Both the position numbers and the translations under genes were made by a program. The notes under the pieces are model-generated. The model saw only the letters and a list, made by a program, of their open reading frames with translations. It was not told where the DNA came from and ran no database searches. From JAJFVC01 sp039698075 (GTDB lineage: Bacteria; Planctomycetota; Planctomycetia; Pirellulales; Thermoguttaceae), in the NCBI GenBank assembly GCA_039698075.1, contig JBDKTJ010000008.1, positions 1 to 36,023 of the forward strand: a stretch of DNA of 36,023 nucleotides. The letters run 5' to 3'. Shown here one piece after another: positions 1 to 7,407 of the stretch. Each line of letters begins with the position of its first letter. Positions within the stretch are counted from its first letter, which is position 1.

Positions 1-159
1 CGGACCTTTCGCCTGCGTCAAGAACGGCGCGGCGGTGAACTCGTCCTTATGTTTGATCTTCCAAACGCCCTCGTAAAGAAAATGACATCCCAAGCCAAGT
101 CGAAGGGCGACCAGGGCGACGACGGCCAAAAGGCCAATTTTGAATCGTGGACAGCTCAG
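1..159 (-). CDS. DoxX-like membrane protein, 5' end only (cut by window edge)
   Basis: The frame is open from 159 to the window edge (53 codons) with no ATG. It begins LSCPRFKIGLLAVV and continues through a hydrophobic stretch and a GLGCHFLYEGVWKIKH-type segment, which I recognise as the N-terminus of planctomycete DoxX-family membrane proteins. The best start is a CTG at 157-159 preceded by AAGGAG (167-172 on the complementary strand) at 7-nt spacing; no ATG, GTG or TTG in frame fits better. DoxX-like proteins are small inner-membrane proteins with four helices, some tied to redox or sulfur stress; the role here is unknown. It is transcribed away from the neighbouring dehydrogenase. The family call rests on about 50 residues. 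Confidence 0.6.
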   Translation of the reverse strand, partial: MSCPRFKIGLLAVVALVALRLGLGCHFLYEGVWKIKHKDEFTAAPFLTQAKGP

Positions 160-581
160 GGGAATTCTCCTTCACTCTGGTCGACGCTCCGTCCTTCGGG
201 GACGAGGAGCAAGCCGAATCTGGGCTCAACAATGCGGCGGGCGGTAGGCAGGATTTTTTGGACCGAGGCGAACGGACGACCGGCGGCCGCGCGCCTTTCG
301 GACTGCCTTCATTATATTCGTTGCCATTTCGGCTTGCCAAGATGCGGAACCGGAGTTTTTTTCTTTCTCGTCGCAAGACCATGAATCCAAGGGAGCACAA
401 CCCCCCCGTGACTGTCGCCCTCGCCCGATTCGACTCGCAAGGATCCCAAAAACGGCAATCTTTGCGAAGTCGAAAGCCGCCGCCTACGCGGTAGAAACGG
501 ATTGGGCTGGTATTTGACCCAAAAATCCGGCAAAATATCCCACTTTCCGGTCCTAAGACTTTAGCCCCCCCACGACCTGTC
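160..581. other. Divergent intergenic region
   Basis: This 420-bp gap separates the minus-strand DoxX-like gene from the plus-strand dehydrogenase and must hold both promoters. A weak plus-strand candidate is TTGACC at 514-519 followed 16 nt later by TATCCC at 536-541, about 40 nt before the dehydrogenase start. Short open frames on both strands show no recognisable protein. I see no RNA gene. Confidence 0.5.
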
Positions 582-1586
582 ATGGCGCCCCGAATTGTCC
601 TTTGTTACCCCGTCGAGTCCAAACACATCGCACAAATCGCCGCGGCCATGCCTGAGGCCGAACTGGTCGACGCCGGCCAACAACGCATCGCCCAAGAGCT
701 GTTCGAGGCCGATATCTTCTGTGGACACGCCAAGGTGCCGGTCGATTGGGACGGCGTCGTGGCCAAGGGCCGGTTGCAGTGGATTCAATCGTCGGCCGCC
801 GGAATGGATCACTGTTTGGTCCCGTCGGTCATCGCGTCGAACATTCACGTGACCAGCGCCTCGGGCGTGCTCTCCGACCAGGTGGCCGAACACACGATCG
901 CCTTGGTGACCGGTTGGTGCCGGTCGCTGCCGACGTTTTTGCGGGCCCAGGAGAAACGGGAGTTCATCCGTCGTCCAACCCGCGATCTGACCCGCAGCAC
1001 CGTCGGCATCGTGGGACTTGGCGGCGTCGGGCGGCGATTGTCGCAACTGCTTTCGGCGTTTGAAGTTCGAGTGCTTGCCACCGACATGTTCCCGGTCGAC
1101 AAACCGGACTCGGTTCAAGAGCTTTGGCCGGCCGATCGGTTGGACGACTTGATCGCCGCCGTGGACATTTTGGTGTTGTGCCTGCCGTTGAACGCTTCGA
1201 CGCGCGGGATCATCGACGCCCGGCGATTGGCGCGTCTCAAGCCGGGCTCGCTGCTGGTCAATGTGGCGCGTGGGCCGTTGGTGGCGACCGACGACCTGGT
1301 GGCGGCGCTCGAAAGCGGCCATCTGGCCGGCGCGGTGATGGATGTGACCGAACCCGAACCGCTTCCGCCCGATCACCGGCTGTGGAGTTTCCCGAACGTG
1401 ATCATCACCCCTCACGTGGGCGGGCAAAGCAGTTGGCGCATCGACAACATGACGCGGATGTTTTGCCGAAACCTGCGTCGCTGGCAGGCTAAGATGCCGC
1501 TGATCAATTACTTGTCGGACAAGGCGCTCGGCTTCCCGATCCGCGGCGGAGGCTATCCGCTTTGGGGCGAACCGTGCGAGCCGTAG
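582..1586 (+). CDS. D-2-hydroxyacid dehydrogenase (NAD(P)-dependent)
   Basis: A 334-residue member of the D-isomer-specific 2-hydroxyacid dehydrogenase family, which interconverts 2-oxoacids and D-2-hydroxyacids in the cytoplasm; the exact substrate cannot be read. The Rossmann dinucleotide motif GLGGVG lies at residues 145-150. The catalytic Arg is R230 in NVARGPLV, the Glu lies in DVTEPEPLP, and the His is H278 in ITPHVGG, so the Arg-Glu-His set is complete. The ATG at 582 gives a normal length for the family, though no strong Shine-Dalgarno sequence precedes it. The last 18 codons, including the TAG stop, lie inside a 97-bp sequence repeated 1387 bp downstream. Before the inferred insertion the gene would have been convergent with, and only about 7 bp from, the cytidylate-kinase-like gene. 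Confidence 0.88.
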   Translation: MAPRIVLCYPVESKHIAQIAAAMPEAELVDAGQQRIAQELFEADIFCGHAKVPVDWDGVVAKGRLQWIQSSAAGMDHCLVPSVIASNIHVTSASGVLSDQVAEHTIALVTGWCRSLPTFLRAQEKREFIRRPTRDLTRSTVGIVGLGGVGRRLSQLLSAFEVRVLATDMFPVDKPDSVQELWPADRLDDLIAAVDILVLCLPLNASTRGIIDARRLARLKPGSLLVNVARGPLVATDDLVAALESGHLAGAVMDVTEPEPLPPDHRLWSFPNVIITPHVGGQSSWRIDNMTRMFCRNLRRWQAKMPLINYLSDKALGFPIRGGGYPLWGEPCEP

Positions 1587-1627
1587 CAGGACGTCAGACG
1601 ACCGCCGGTTGCGGAGCCACGGCCGCG
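1531..1627. repeat. 97-bp direct repeat, left copy
   Basis: It is identical at every position to 2918-3014. The left copy is the natural 3' end of the dehydrogenase gene (last 18 codons with stop) followed by an orphan copy of the last 11 codons plus stop of the cytidylate-kinase-like gene read on the other strand. Identity ends sharply at both sides (G1530 versus A2917; C1628 versus A3015). With its partner it brackets the PEP-CTERM gene. Confidence 0.97.
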
Positions 1628-1719
1628 CTTTTTAGCAACCTGACCTACCACGGCTATGGTTCGTTCTTTGCCTGTCCGCAGCTAAAGCCATGGATACGGA
1701 AGAAAACGGCCAAGGACAG

Positions 1720-2682
1720 TTACTTGCGACGTCTCCAACCAATCAAACCGGCCACGGCAACGCTAAACAGCAAAGCGATACTGCTAGGCTCAGGAACACT
1801 TACCACACGGAATCCTGTATTGTAGGACTCGTATGTTGGGACCATGCTGCGGCTGAAGGGGCGTCGAGAGGCACACAAGCCTAAGGGGCCATACCAAACG
1901 CCGCCACGACGACCACGAGTCGAACCGCGAATTATCGCTTCGTTCCACTCGCCTATATTGCCCATCATGTCTTTCGTGCCGTTTTGCTCTAAATCGCCAT
2001 CGGTGGTTCCGTCCCAAGTATGTCCGATGACATCATCATAGTTGGCGTCGGTCCCCGCGACTGGCGCAACATCGGTGCCGTTGGCGTATAAGGAATAAAG
2101 TCCTTCGCCCTTGTAATAGGCTGCCTTGTACCATTCATCCTCGCTCGTGATCGCCCATTTCCAGTCCGTCTCGCGACTGACCGCCATCAGGGCCTCGTTC
2201 GTCGTTGCGCCGTTGAGATAATACGCCCCGTCCTCGGTGGTCGATAGATCCTCCGCGCCCGTGGGTTGGCCGTTGTGCAGCCAGTTGGCGAATCGGACGG
2301 CATCGCCCCAAGAGACATAGTTTACCGGGCGGTTCGCATAGTCGGCAGCTACGGAGTATACGTAGCTGCCCGAATCGCCGGTCTGCTGGATTTGACACCC
2401 GTAGGTGTCCGCCATGTACCCATTGTAAAGTCCATAGGTATCGGTGGCCGCCACAGCGTTAAGGAATGCAGTGTACTGCCCGGCCGTGACTTCATACTTG
2501 CCGATGTTGTAGTTGTAGGCGACCGAACCGTAACCGGTGGTGCCATCATCCATTACTCGGGTGTCAGCCACATTGCCAGCATTGCCGATGGTGACCGTGT
2601 CAATCGTGATCGCTTGAGTGGTTTCGACGGCAGACGCCGCTAGAAGTGTGATAAGGAAAAACAGGCCTCGATTCTTCAGCAT
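1720..2682 (-). CDS. PEP-CTERM-anchored protein with FGE/SUMF1-like domain
   Basis: A 320-residue secreted protein. It opens with a signal peptide (about residues 1-24, MLKNRGLFFLITLLAASAVE) and ends with a PEP-CTERM sorting signal: VPEPSS near residue 293, a hydrophobic helix and a final RRRK. Between them (about 45-290) lies a formylglycine-generating-enzyme/sulfatase-modifying-factor fold, with segments such as KYEVTAGQYTAFLNAV, PVNYVSWGDAVRFANWL, SEDEWYKAAYY and GNIGEWNEA. PEP-CTERM tails are processed by exosortase and go with surface or exopolymer proteins. In this setting the FGE-like fold is often a non-catalytic surface domain, so enzymatic activity should not be assumed. The ATG is preceded by AAGGAGA at good spacing. 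The gene sits alone in a repeat-flanked segment. Confidence 0.88.
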   Translation of the reverse strand: MLKNRGLFFLITLLAASAVETTQAITIDTVTIGNAGNVADTRVMDDGTTGYGSVAYNYNIGKYEVTAGQYTAFLNAVAATDTYGLYNGYMADTYGCQIQQTGDSGSYVYSVAADYANRPVNYVSWGDAVRFANWLHNGQPTGAEDLSTTEDGAYYLNGATTNEALMAVSRETDWKWAITSEDEWYKAAYYKGEGLYSLYANGTDVAPVAGTDANYDDVIGHTWDGTTDGDLEQNGTKDMMGNIGEWNEAIIRGSTRGRRGGVWYGPLGLCASRRPFSRSMVPTYESYNTGFRVVSVPEPSSIALLFSVAVAGLIGWRRRK

Positions 2683-2917
2683 TATGATTCTCTCCTTGTT
2701 AACGGATCACCAAGCGATCGCTACCTCTCGACATTTGGGTTATTTCGTACAGGGGGTGCATTTATGTCACCAGAGGGTGAATATATCGCGCCGCTACAAC
2801 GCTTGCAAGCATTGGGCAAAACTCTAGAGTGGGGTTTCTCGGCGGATTTGCCATCCCCCCGGTGAATACGACATGACACCGGCCCCGATTTTCACCGTTG
2901 GCGAGAATGGTGTCAGA
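2683..2917. other. Upstream region of the PEP-CTERM gene
   Basis: This is non-coding on present evidence and must carry the minus-strand promoter of the PEP-CTERM gene. A perfect 10-bp palindrome, AGCGATCGCT, sits at 2713-2722, about 30 bp before the start codon, and could be an operator or chance. No clear -35/-10 pair was found. Together with 1628-1719 it forms the gene-free part of the inferred insertion. Confidence 0.35.
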
Positions 2918-3014
2918 GCTTCCCGATCCGCGGCGGAGGCTATCCGCTTTGGGGCGAACCGTGCGAGCCGTAGCAGGACGTCAGACGACCGCCGGTTGCG
3001 GAGCCACGGCCGCG
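2918..3014. repeat. 97-bp direct repeat, right copy
   Basis: It is identical to 1531-1627. Here the right part (2981-3014) is the true 3' end of the cytidylate-kinase-like gene, while the left part is a non-functional copy of the dehydrogenase 3' end, stop included. The copy is therefore a scar of the event that placed the PEP-CTERM gene between two convergent genes. Confidence 0.97.
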
Positions 3015-3706
3015 ACGATTTCCTCGGCCGCGTGCAATTTCCCGCATCGCTCGACGTTGATCACCAGATCGTAAAGATGCGGATCGGTGATGTCGTGGTG
3101 GAAAAACCGCTGGGCCAGCTCATGGCGACCGGCGTCCAACTCGTGCATTTGCCGCCGAGCATCGCCTTCGTCGACGCCAAGCTCCTCGCGAATCTGCTGG
3201 ATTCGATACTTAGGCGAGGCCACCAGCCGGACGGCCAACAATTCATGCCGCGGCAGCAAGAACTGGGCCGCGCGGCCGACAAACACGGCATGTTCGCCGC
3301 GAGACGCCGCCGTGACGACCCGAACCAGACAGGCCACGAACTTTTCGTGCGGCACCAGCTTTCGGTCCATCCACGTTCCCAGGACGTCGTAGACCCAATT
3401 GCTTCGGGTCTCATCGACCAGATCGAGCATGACGCGCGGCAACTGGAACCGATCGGCGATGTAATCGAGCAGGTTTTTGTCGAAGACTCGCCAACCGAGC
3501 ATTTCGCCCACGCGACGCCCGATTTCGCTGCCGTTGGCGCCGGCCTCCCGCGAAATCGTGACGAATCGGATGGGCTGCCGGCCTGATCGGCCCTCTCGTT
3601 CTCGACGAATGGCCCGATCTTTAAGCTCCCCGGTCATTGCCCAAGCGTGCATCTGTCGCTCGGCGGCCGCCAGAATGTGCGGATCCTGCTGGATTTGCGT
3701 CGTCAT
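2981..3706 (-). CDS. Cytidylate kinase-like family protein
   Basis: A 241-residue protein of the cytidylate-kinase-like family, common in planctomycetes and delta-proteobacteria and distinct from housekeeping Cmk. After an N-terminal extension of about 45 residues comes RFVTISREAGANGSEIGRRV, the family's version of the phosphate-binding region. Further family segments are DKNLLDYIADRF, the AVFVGRAAQFLL strand, and VRLVASPKYRIQQI followed by the C-terminal lid-like region. The actual phosphate acceptor of such proteins is not known. GGGAGGG precedes the ATG, and a TATAAT element lies further upstream. The last 11 codons fall in the 97-bp repeat, so the inferred insertion left this gene intact. 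Confidence 0.82.
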   Translation of the reverse strand: MTTQIQQDPHILAAAERQMHAWAMTGELKDRAIRREREGRSGRQPIRFVTISREAGANGSEIGRRVGEMLGWRVFDKNLLDYIADRFQLPRVMLDLVDETRSNWVYDVLGTWMDRKLVPHEKFVACLVRVVTAASRGEHAVFVGRAAQFLLPRHELLAVRLVASPKYRIQQIREELGVDEGDARRQMHELDAGRHELAQRFFHHDITDPHLYDLVINVERCGKLHAAEEIVAAVAPQPAVV

Positions 3707-3763
3707 GACCGACCCTCCCAGGCGAAAAGAGACAATGGGACCGAGGCCGCCTGCCCGTCGATA

Positions 3764-3791
3764 ATTATACCATTTTTAGCCGATTTGGGAA
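3764..3791 (-). promoter_or_regulatory. Putative sigma70 promoter of the cytidylate-kinase-like gene
   Basis: Read on the minus strand, TTCCCA (3791-3786) is followed after 16 nt by a perfect TATAAT (3769-3764). Transcription would begin near 3757, giving a leader of about 50 nt. The -10 is convincing and the -35 is a 4-of-6 match. Confidence 0.5.
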
Positions 3792-3997
3792 GCTCTCCCC
3801 CCCATATTTTGGACTAGACAAACATTTGAATAACGGGCATCCTATGTACCGACCTTCGGACCAATGCGGCGGCGGCCTCGAGTTTTTTCCGAAACAATCT
3901 CGGGGCTGGCAAGATCGTCGCGGACCGGTCCGACGGTCGACCTACTGCCACGATGGACCGCCCAAGGGCGAGCGGCCATCGGAAAGAAGAAGTCGGA

Positions 3998-5125
3998 ATG
4001 CCAGTGGATCGGATTTCTCAAGTGCTGGTTGTCGAGGACAGCCCGACCGAACTGCGGCTTTTGTGCAATCTCCTCCATGACGAAGGATTCGCCGTGATCG
4101 GCTGCTGTTCGGCGGCCGAGGCGTTGGACCACGTTCAACAGCAAGACTTCGGCGTGGCCGTGGTCGATCTCCGGCTGCCCGATCTCAGCGGGACCCAGCT
4201 TCTTCAGCGCATCCGGACGTTCGACGAGCAGATCCGCGTCATCATCTACACCGGCGACGGATCATATGACTCGGTCAAAGAGGCGATCAATTTCGGCGCG
4301 TTCGCCTACGTCGAAAAACTGAGCGATTCGTCGGAACTGCTGCGGCATGTGCATCGCGCGTGTCTCGAACGGGTCGATCGCTACGCCTTGGATCTTGAAC
4401 GCGCGGTGGCCGAACGCACCGAACAGTTGGCCCGCAACAATTACGAACTCGAAAACTTCACCTCCGTCGTGGCGCACGACCTGCGATCGCCGCTGTTGAC
4501 CATCTCCGGCTATTGTCAATTGCTGCTGGAGGAATTCGGCAAGGATATTCCGCCCGAGGGCGGGAAATACCTCGATCAAATCATCGGCGGCACGGCCCGG
4601 ATGAATCAACTCATCGGAGACCTGCTGGAGTACTCGCGGGCGGCTCGGGCGCAACAGTATTTCGATCGCGTTGACATGGCCGCCGTGCTGGCCCACGCCC
4701 AGGCCAATCTCGAAGCCACGATCCGCGAGCAGTCGGCGCAGGTCGAGGCGGCGCCGATGCCCACCGTGCTGGGCGACCAGACTCAATTGGTCCAAGTGCT
4801 GCAAAACCTGATCGACAACGCCATTAAATTCCGCCGCGACGAGCCGCCGAAAATTCGCGTCGACGCGGTCCGCAACGGCGACGTCTGGCGGTTCGCCGTC
4901 GAAGACAACGGCATCGGCATCGCCCCAGAGCATTTCAAAGGAATCTTTCAAACGTTCCATCGCCTGCACGGTCCAGAATATCCCGGCAGCGGCATCGGGC
5001 TGGCGATCTGCAAAAAGATCATCGACCGGCACGGAGGTCGAATTTGGCTCGATTCGGTCGTCGGTCGAGGCACGACCTTCTACTTCACGCTGTTCGACCA
5101 AGAGCGGCCCTCGCTGTCGTCATGA
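3998..5125 (+). CDS. Response regulator-sensor histidine kinase (REC-HisKA-HATPase)
   Basis: A soluble two-component protein of 375 residues from the ATG at 3998, which fits the domain edge better than the in-frame ATG at 3953 and follows a purine-rich AAAGAAGAAG. A receiver domain occupies about residues 8-125, with the acidic pair in VVEDS and phospho-acceptor D57 in VVDLRLPDLSG. A coiled linker leads to a HisKA domain with H160 in VVAHDLRSPLLT, then a HATPase_c domain with the N box (LIDNAIKFR), G1 (VEDNGIGIAP) and G2 (GSGIGLAICKKI). No membrane segment or sensor domain is visible, so input probably arrives by phosphotransfer to, or protein contact with, the N-terminal receiver. No partner regulator gene is adjacent. 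It is convergent with yceH, 54 bp away. Confidence 0.9.
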   Translation: MPVDRISQVLVVEDSPTELRLLCNLLHDEGFAVIGCCSAAEALDHVQQQDFGVAVVDLRLPDLSGTQLLQRIRTFDEQIRVIIYTGDGSYDSVKEAINFGAFAYVEKLSDSSELLRHVHRACLERVDRYALDLERAVAERTEQLARNNYELENFTSVVAHDLRSPLLTISGYCQLLLEEFGKDIPPEGGKYLDQIIGGTARMNQLIGDLLEYSRAARAQQYFDRVDMAAVLAHAQANLEATIREQSAQVEAAPMPTVLGDQTQLVQVLQNLIDNAIKFRRDEPPKIRVDAVRNGDVWRFAVEDNGIGIAPEHFKGIFQTFHRLHGPEYPGSGIGLAICKKIIDRHGGRIWLDSVVGRGTTFYFTLFDQERPSLSS

Positions 5126-5179
5126 CTGTGGCGGCCGCAAAAAAAGAACGCGAATCCACGCGATTTTCGCGCAACTCGG

Positions 5180-5953
5180 TTATCCGCCGAGCGCGTCTTT
5201 AAGCTCGCGCACCTCGTCGATGAGTTGTTGCTGCCGATCGCAAAGCGAGTCGACGTCGCTGCGAAGCTGCGCCAGTTGATCGCGCAGTTCGGCCAACTCG
5301 CGGCCGGCCGAGTTCGACGCGACGACGTCATGCGATGCCGTTCGGGGCGCGTCGCTTGCCGGTTCGTTCGCAACGACCTCGTGCGAGCCGGCGTTTTGAT
5401 GCTTCGCCTGCAACGCTTCCATTTCGCGCGGTTTGTACAAGGCGTGCGTGACGACGTGTCCTCGTCCCTCGGGCGTCAGCGACACGACGAGTCCTTTGGC
5501 CTTCAACGAATCCACCACGGGCCGCAACGCCGCCAGATCGGCGATCGGCTCCATCCGCGCGGCGCGCCCCCGCAATTCACCGACCGTTTGGTCGCCGCGC
5601 AAAAGCAGCTCCGTCATCACGGCCAACTCCACCTTGTCGACGCCGAGCCACTCGTAAAGATAATGGCGATACTTCTGCACCCGGCCATATCCTTCGACCA
5701 AGCCCACCGCTCCCATCGGACGAAGCCGGTCCAGCGACTCCTCGACCACCTCGGGCTCGTATTCCACGATCGGAGCGCGGTTGCTTTTCTGATTGCAGCC
5801 GGTGCAAATGGCGTTGAGGCTCATCGGATAAATGTCCGGCGTGGTCTTCGCCTTTTCGGCCAACACGCCCAAAACTCGACGATCGATGGCGCAAAGCGGC
5901 TGCCAACGAGGTTGCGACGAGGCTGTCGCCGACGATTCGACACTGGGGTCCAT
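5180..5953 (-). CDS. YceH family protein (DUF480)
   Basis: A 257-residue DUF480/YceH protein: tandem winged-helix-like domains (about residues 20-180) with family segments RRVLGVLAEKAKTTPDIYPMS, CNQKSNR, MGAVGLVEGYGRVQKYRHY and ELLLRGDQTVGELRGRA. Its molecular role is not settled. The C-terminal extension (about 200-257) is a predicted coiled coil with heptad-like leucines (ELAELRDQLAQLRSD), longer than in the minimal family form. I chose the ATG at 5953 because the conserved part begins shortly after it and TAGGAA lies upstream; an in-frame ATG at 6025 would run into the adjacent tRNA gene. It is transcribed from the same strand as tRNA-Arg, about 60 bp downstream of it. Confidence 0.88.
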   Translation of the reverse strand: MDPSVESSATASSQPRWQPLCAIDRRVLGVLAEKAKTTPDIYPMSLNAICTGCNQKSNRAPIVEYEPEVVEESLDRLRPMGAVGLVEGYGRVQKYRHYLYEWLGVDKVELAVMTELLLRGDQTVGELRGRAARMEPIADLAALRPVVDSLKAKGLVVSLTPEGRGHVVTHALYKPREMEALQAKHQNAGSHEVVANEPASDAPRTASHDVVASNSAGRELAELRDQLAQLRSDVDSLCDRQQQLIDEVRELKDALGG

Positions 5954-6015
5954 CACGAAAAAATTCCTAGAAGACAAGCCCCGACCGAAGAATGGCCAAA
6001 AGGAGGGAGAAACAG

Positions 6016-6556
<541 letters not shown>

Positions 6557-6628
6557 GGCGCCGTAGCCAAGTGGCTAAGGCAGCGGATTGCAAATCCGCC
6601 ATCGTGGGTCCGACTCCCACCGGCGCCT
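6557..6628 (+). tRNA. tRNA-Cys (anticodon GCA)
   Basis: A complete cloverleaf: acceptor GGCGCCG/CGGCGCC, D arm GCC...GGC, anticodon stem GCGGA/TCCGC around loop TTGCAAA (anticodon GCA), T arm GTGGG-TCCGACT-CCCAC, discriminator T. U73 is the identity element of tRNA-Cys. CCA is not encoded. Confidence 0.96.
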
Positions 6629-6687
6629 CTTTCCTTTCTCTCTCGTTGGACCATAGAAGGTCCGTGCGACGTTGGATTCGATAGAAG

Positions 6688-6714
6688 GCCCGTTTGCGAC
6701 GGGCTTTTTGTGTT
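6688..6714 (+). terminator. Rho-independent terminator after tRNA-Cys
   Basis: The stem GCCCGT/ACGGGC with a 5-nt loop (TTGCG) is followed directly by TTTTTGTGTTTT. It lies 60 nt after the tRNA and closes a promoter-tRNA-terminator unit. Confidence 0.8.
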
Positions 6715-7367
6715 TTCGGGAACCCCACGAATCCTTGGCTGGCCCGAGCCGTTCGAGACGCCGCTGCGTCCGTCGCAGAAAATGCCTTCACGCAATCGAC
6801 CGGCAGCGTCCTCTTTAGAAACTCGACCGCCCGGACGCCCTCAGGACTGCATGTGTCCAAGGCTGGTAAGATGCGGCCTGTGGGGGGAGTTCTGAGACGC
6901 GATGAATGTGTCGAAATCCTCCTTCTTAGGGAAACCAATCCACCTTCCTGCAAGAAAGTGTAACCTGGAATTCCATGGCGATTTGCAGATCGCGGCGCGA
7001 TGGGAATGCGCAGCTCTTGCACCAACAAGACCGCGATGCTTCAGCGTGGATGACGGAGTCCTTTAAATTACAACGTTAGCAAAGTTTCGCGACTTCCCTA
7101 TGTTATCTATTTTATTGTTTTTCATTCGGAAATAACGCTGAATGGCCGTTGTGTACGAGTTGCAAAGATGGGTAAAGCTTACTTGTTGTGCCACGACTGA
7201 GCAATAAACAGAAGATGCGGCGAATCGGATGACGAGATGCCCAGTAGGGGAAAAATCCGTGGAATCGTTGGCCATCAGGTCGGAACGTCCACGGATCCAT
7301 TCCTACCCTATTTTGCCTAGTTGTCATATTTATGCGGCAAGTACTACTCATTCTTGGACGATATCTC
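6715..7367. other. Long gap ahead of the biosynthetic cluster
   Basis: About 650 bp without a supported gene. Open frames on both strands (for example 6525-7028 minus, which runs across the tRNA) have no recognisable domain and no good start site. The right half (7060-7370) is clearly richer in A+T than the rest of the window, as expected for a regulatory region ahead of a large operon. It may hold operator sites or an unrecognised small RNA. Confidence 0.5.
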
Positions 7368-7373
7368 TATAAT
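7368..7373 (+). promoter_or_regulatory. Putative -10 element of the FAAL-PKS-NRPS operon
   Basis: A perfect TATAAT in an A+T-rich stretch puts transcription start near 7380, about 28 nt before the FAAL ATG. At 17 nt upstream sits only TACTCA (7345-7350, 3 of 6), so the promoter may be weak and activator-dependent. GGAGG at 7385-7389 would lie near the 5' end of this transcript. Confidence 0.45.
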
Positions 7374-7407
7374 GGGTTGCCCTTGGAGGTAGCGTGCTCG
7401 GCCAAGG

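Larger units (their letters stand above)
1628..2917. mobile_element. Putative inserted segment between 97-bp direct repeats
   Basis: These 1290 bp separate the two repeat copies and contain one complete minus-strand gene (PEP-CTERM/FGE protein) with its upstream region. The segment reads as visibly richer in A+T than the flanking genes. No transposase, integrase or terminal inverted repeat was found, and 97 bp is far too long for an ordinary transposition target duplication. Integration of a small circle by recombination within the 97-bp homology, a template-switch duplication, or an assembly artefact would all give this layout. The label mobile_element is inference. Confidence 0.45.

Noticed and set aside
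47..583. 178-codon minus-strand frame at the left end
   Set aside because: It is in a different frame from the DoxX-like protein, its composition is not protein-like, and it overlaps the dehydrogenase start.
1531..3014. Insertion sequence with ordinary target-site duplication
   Set aside because: There is no transposase and no terminal inverted repeats, and the 97-bp duplication is too long for standard transposition.
5126..5179. Bidirectional terminator between the histidine kinase and yceH
   Set aside because: Only a short imperfect GCGAA/TTCGC pairing is present, without a T-tract on either strand.
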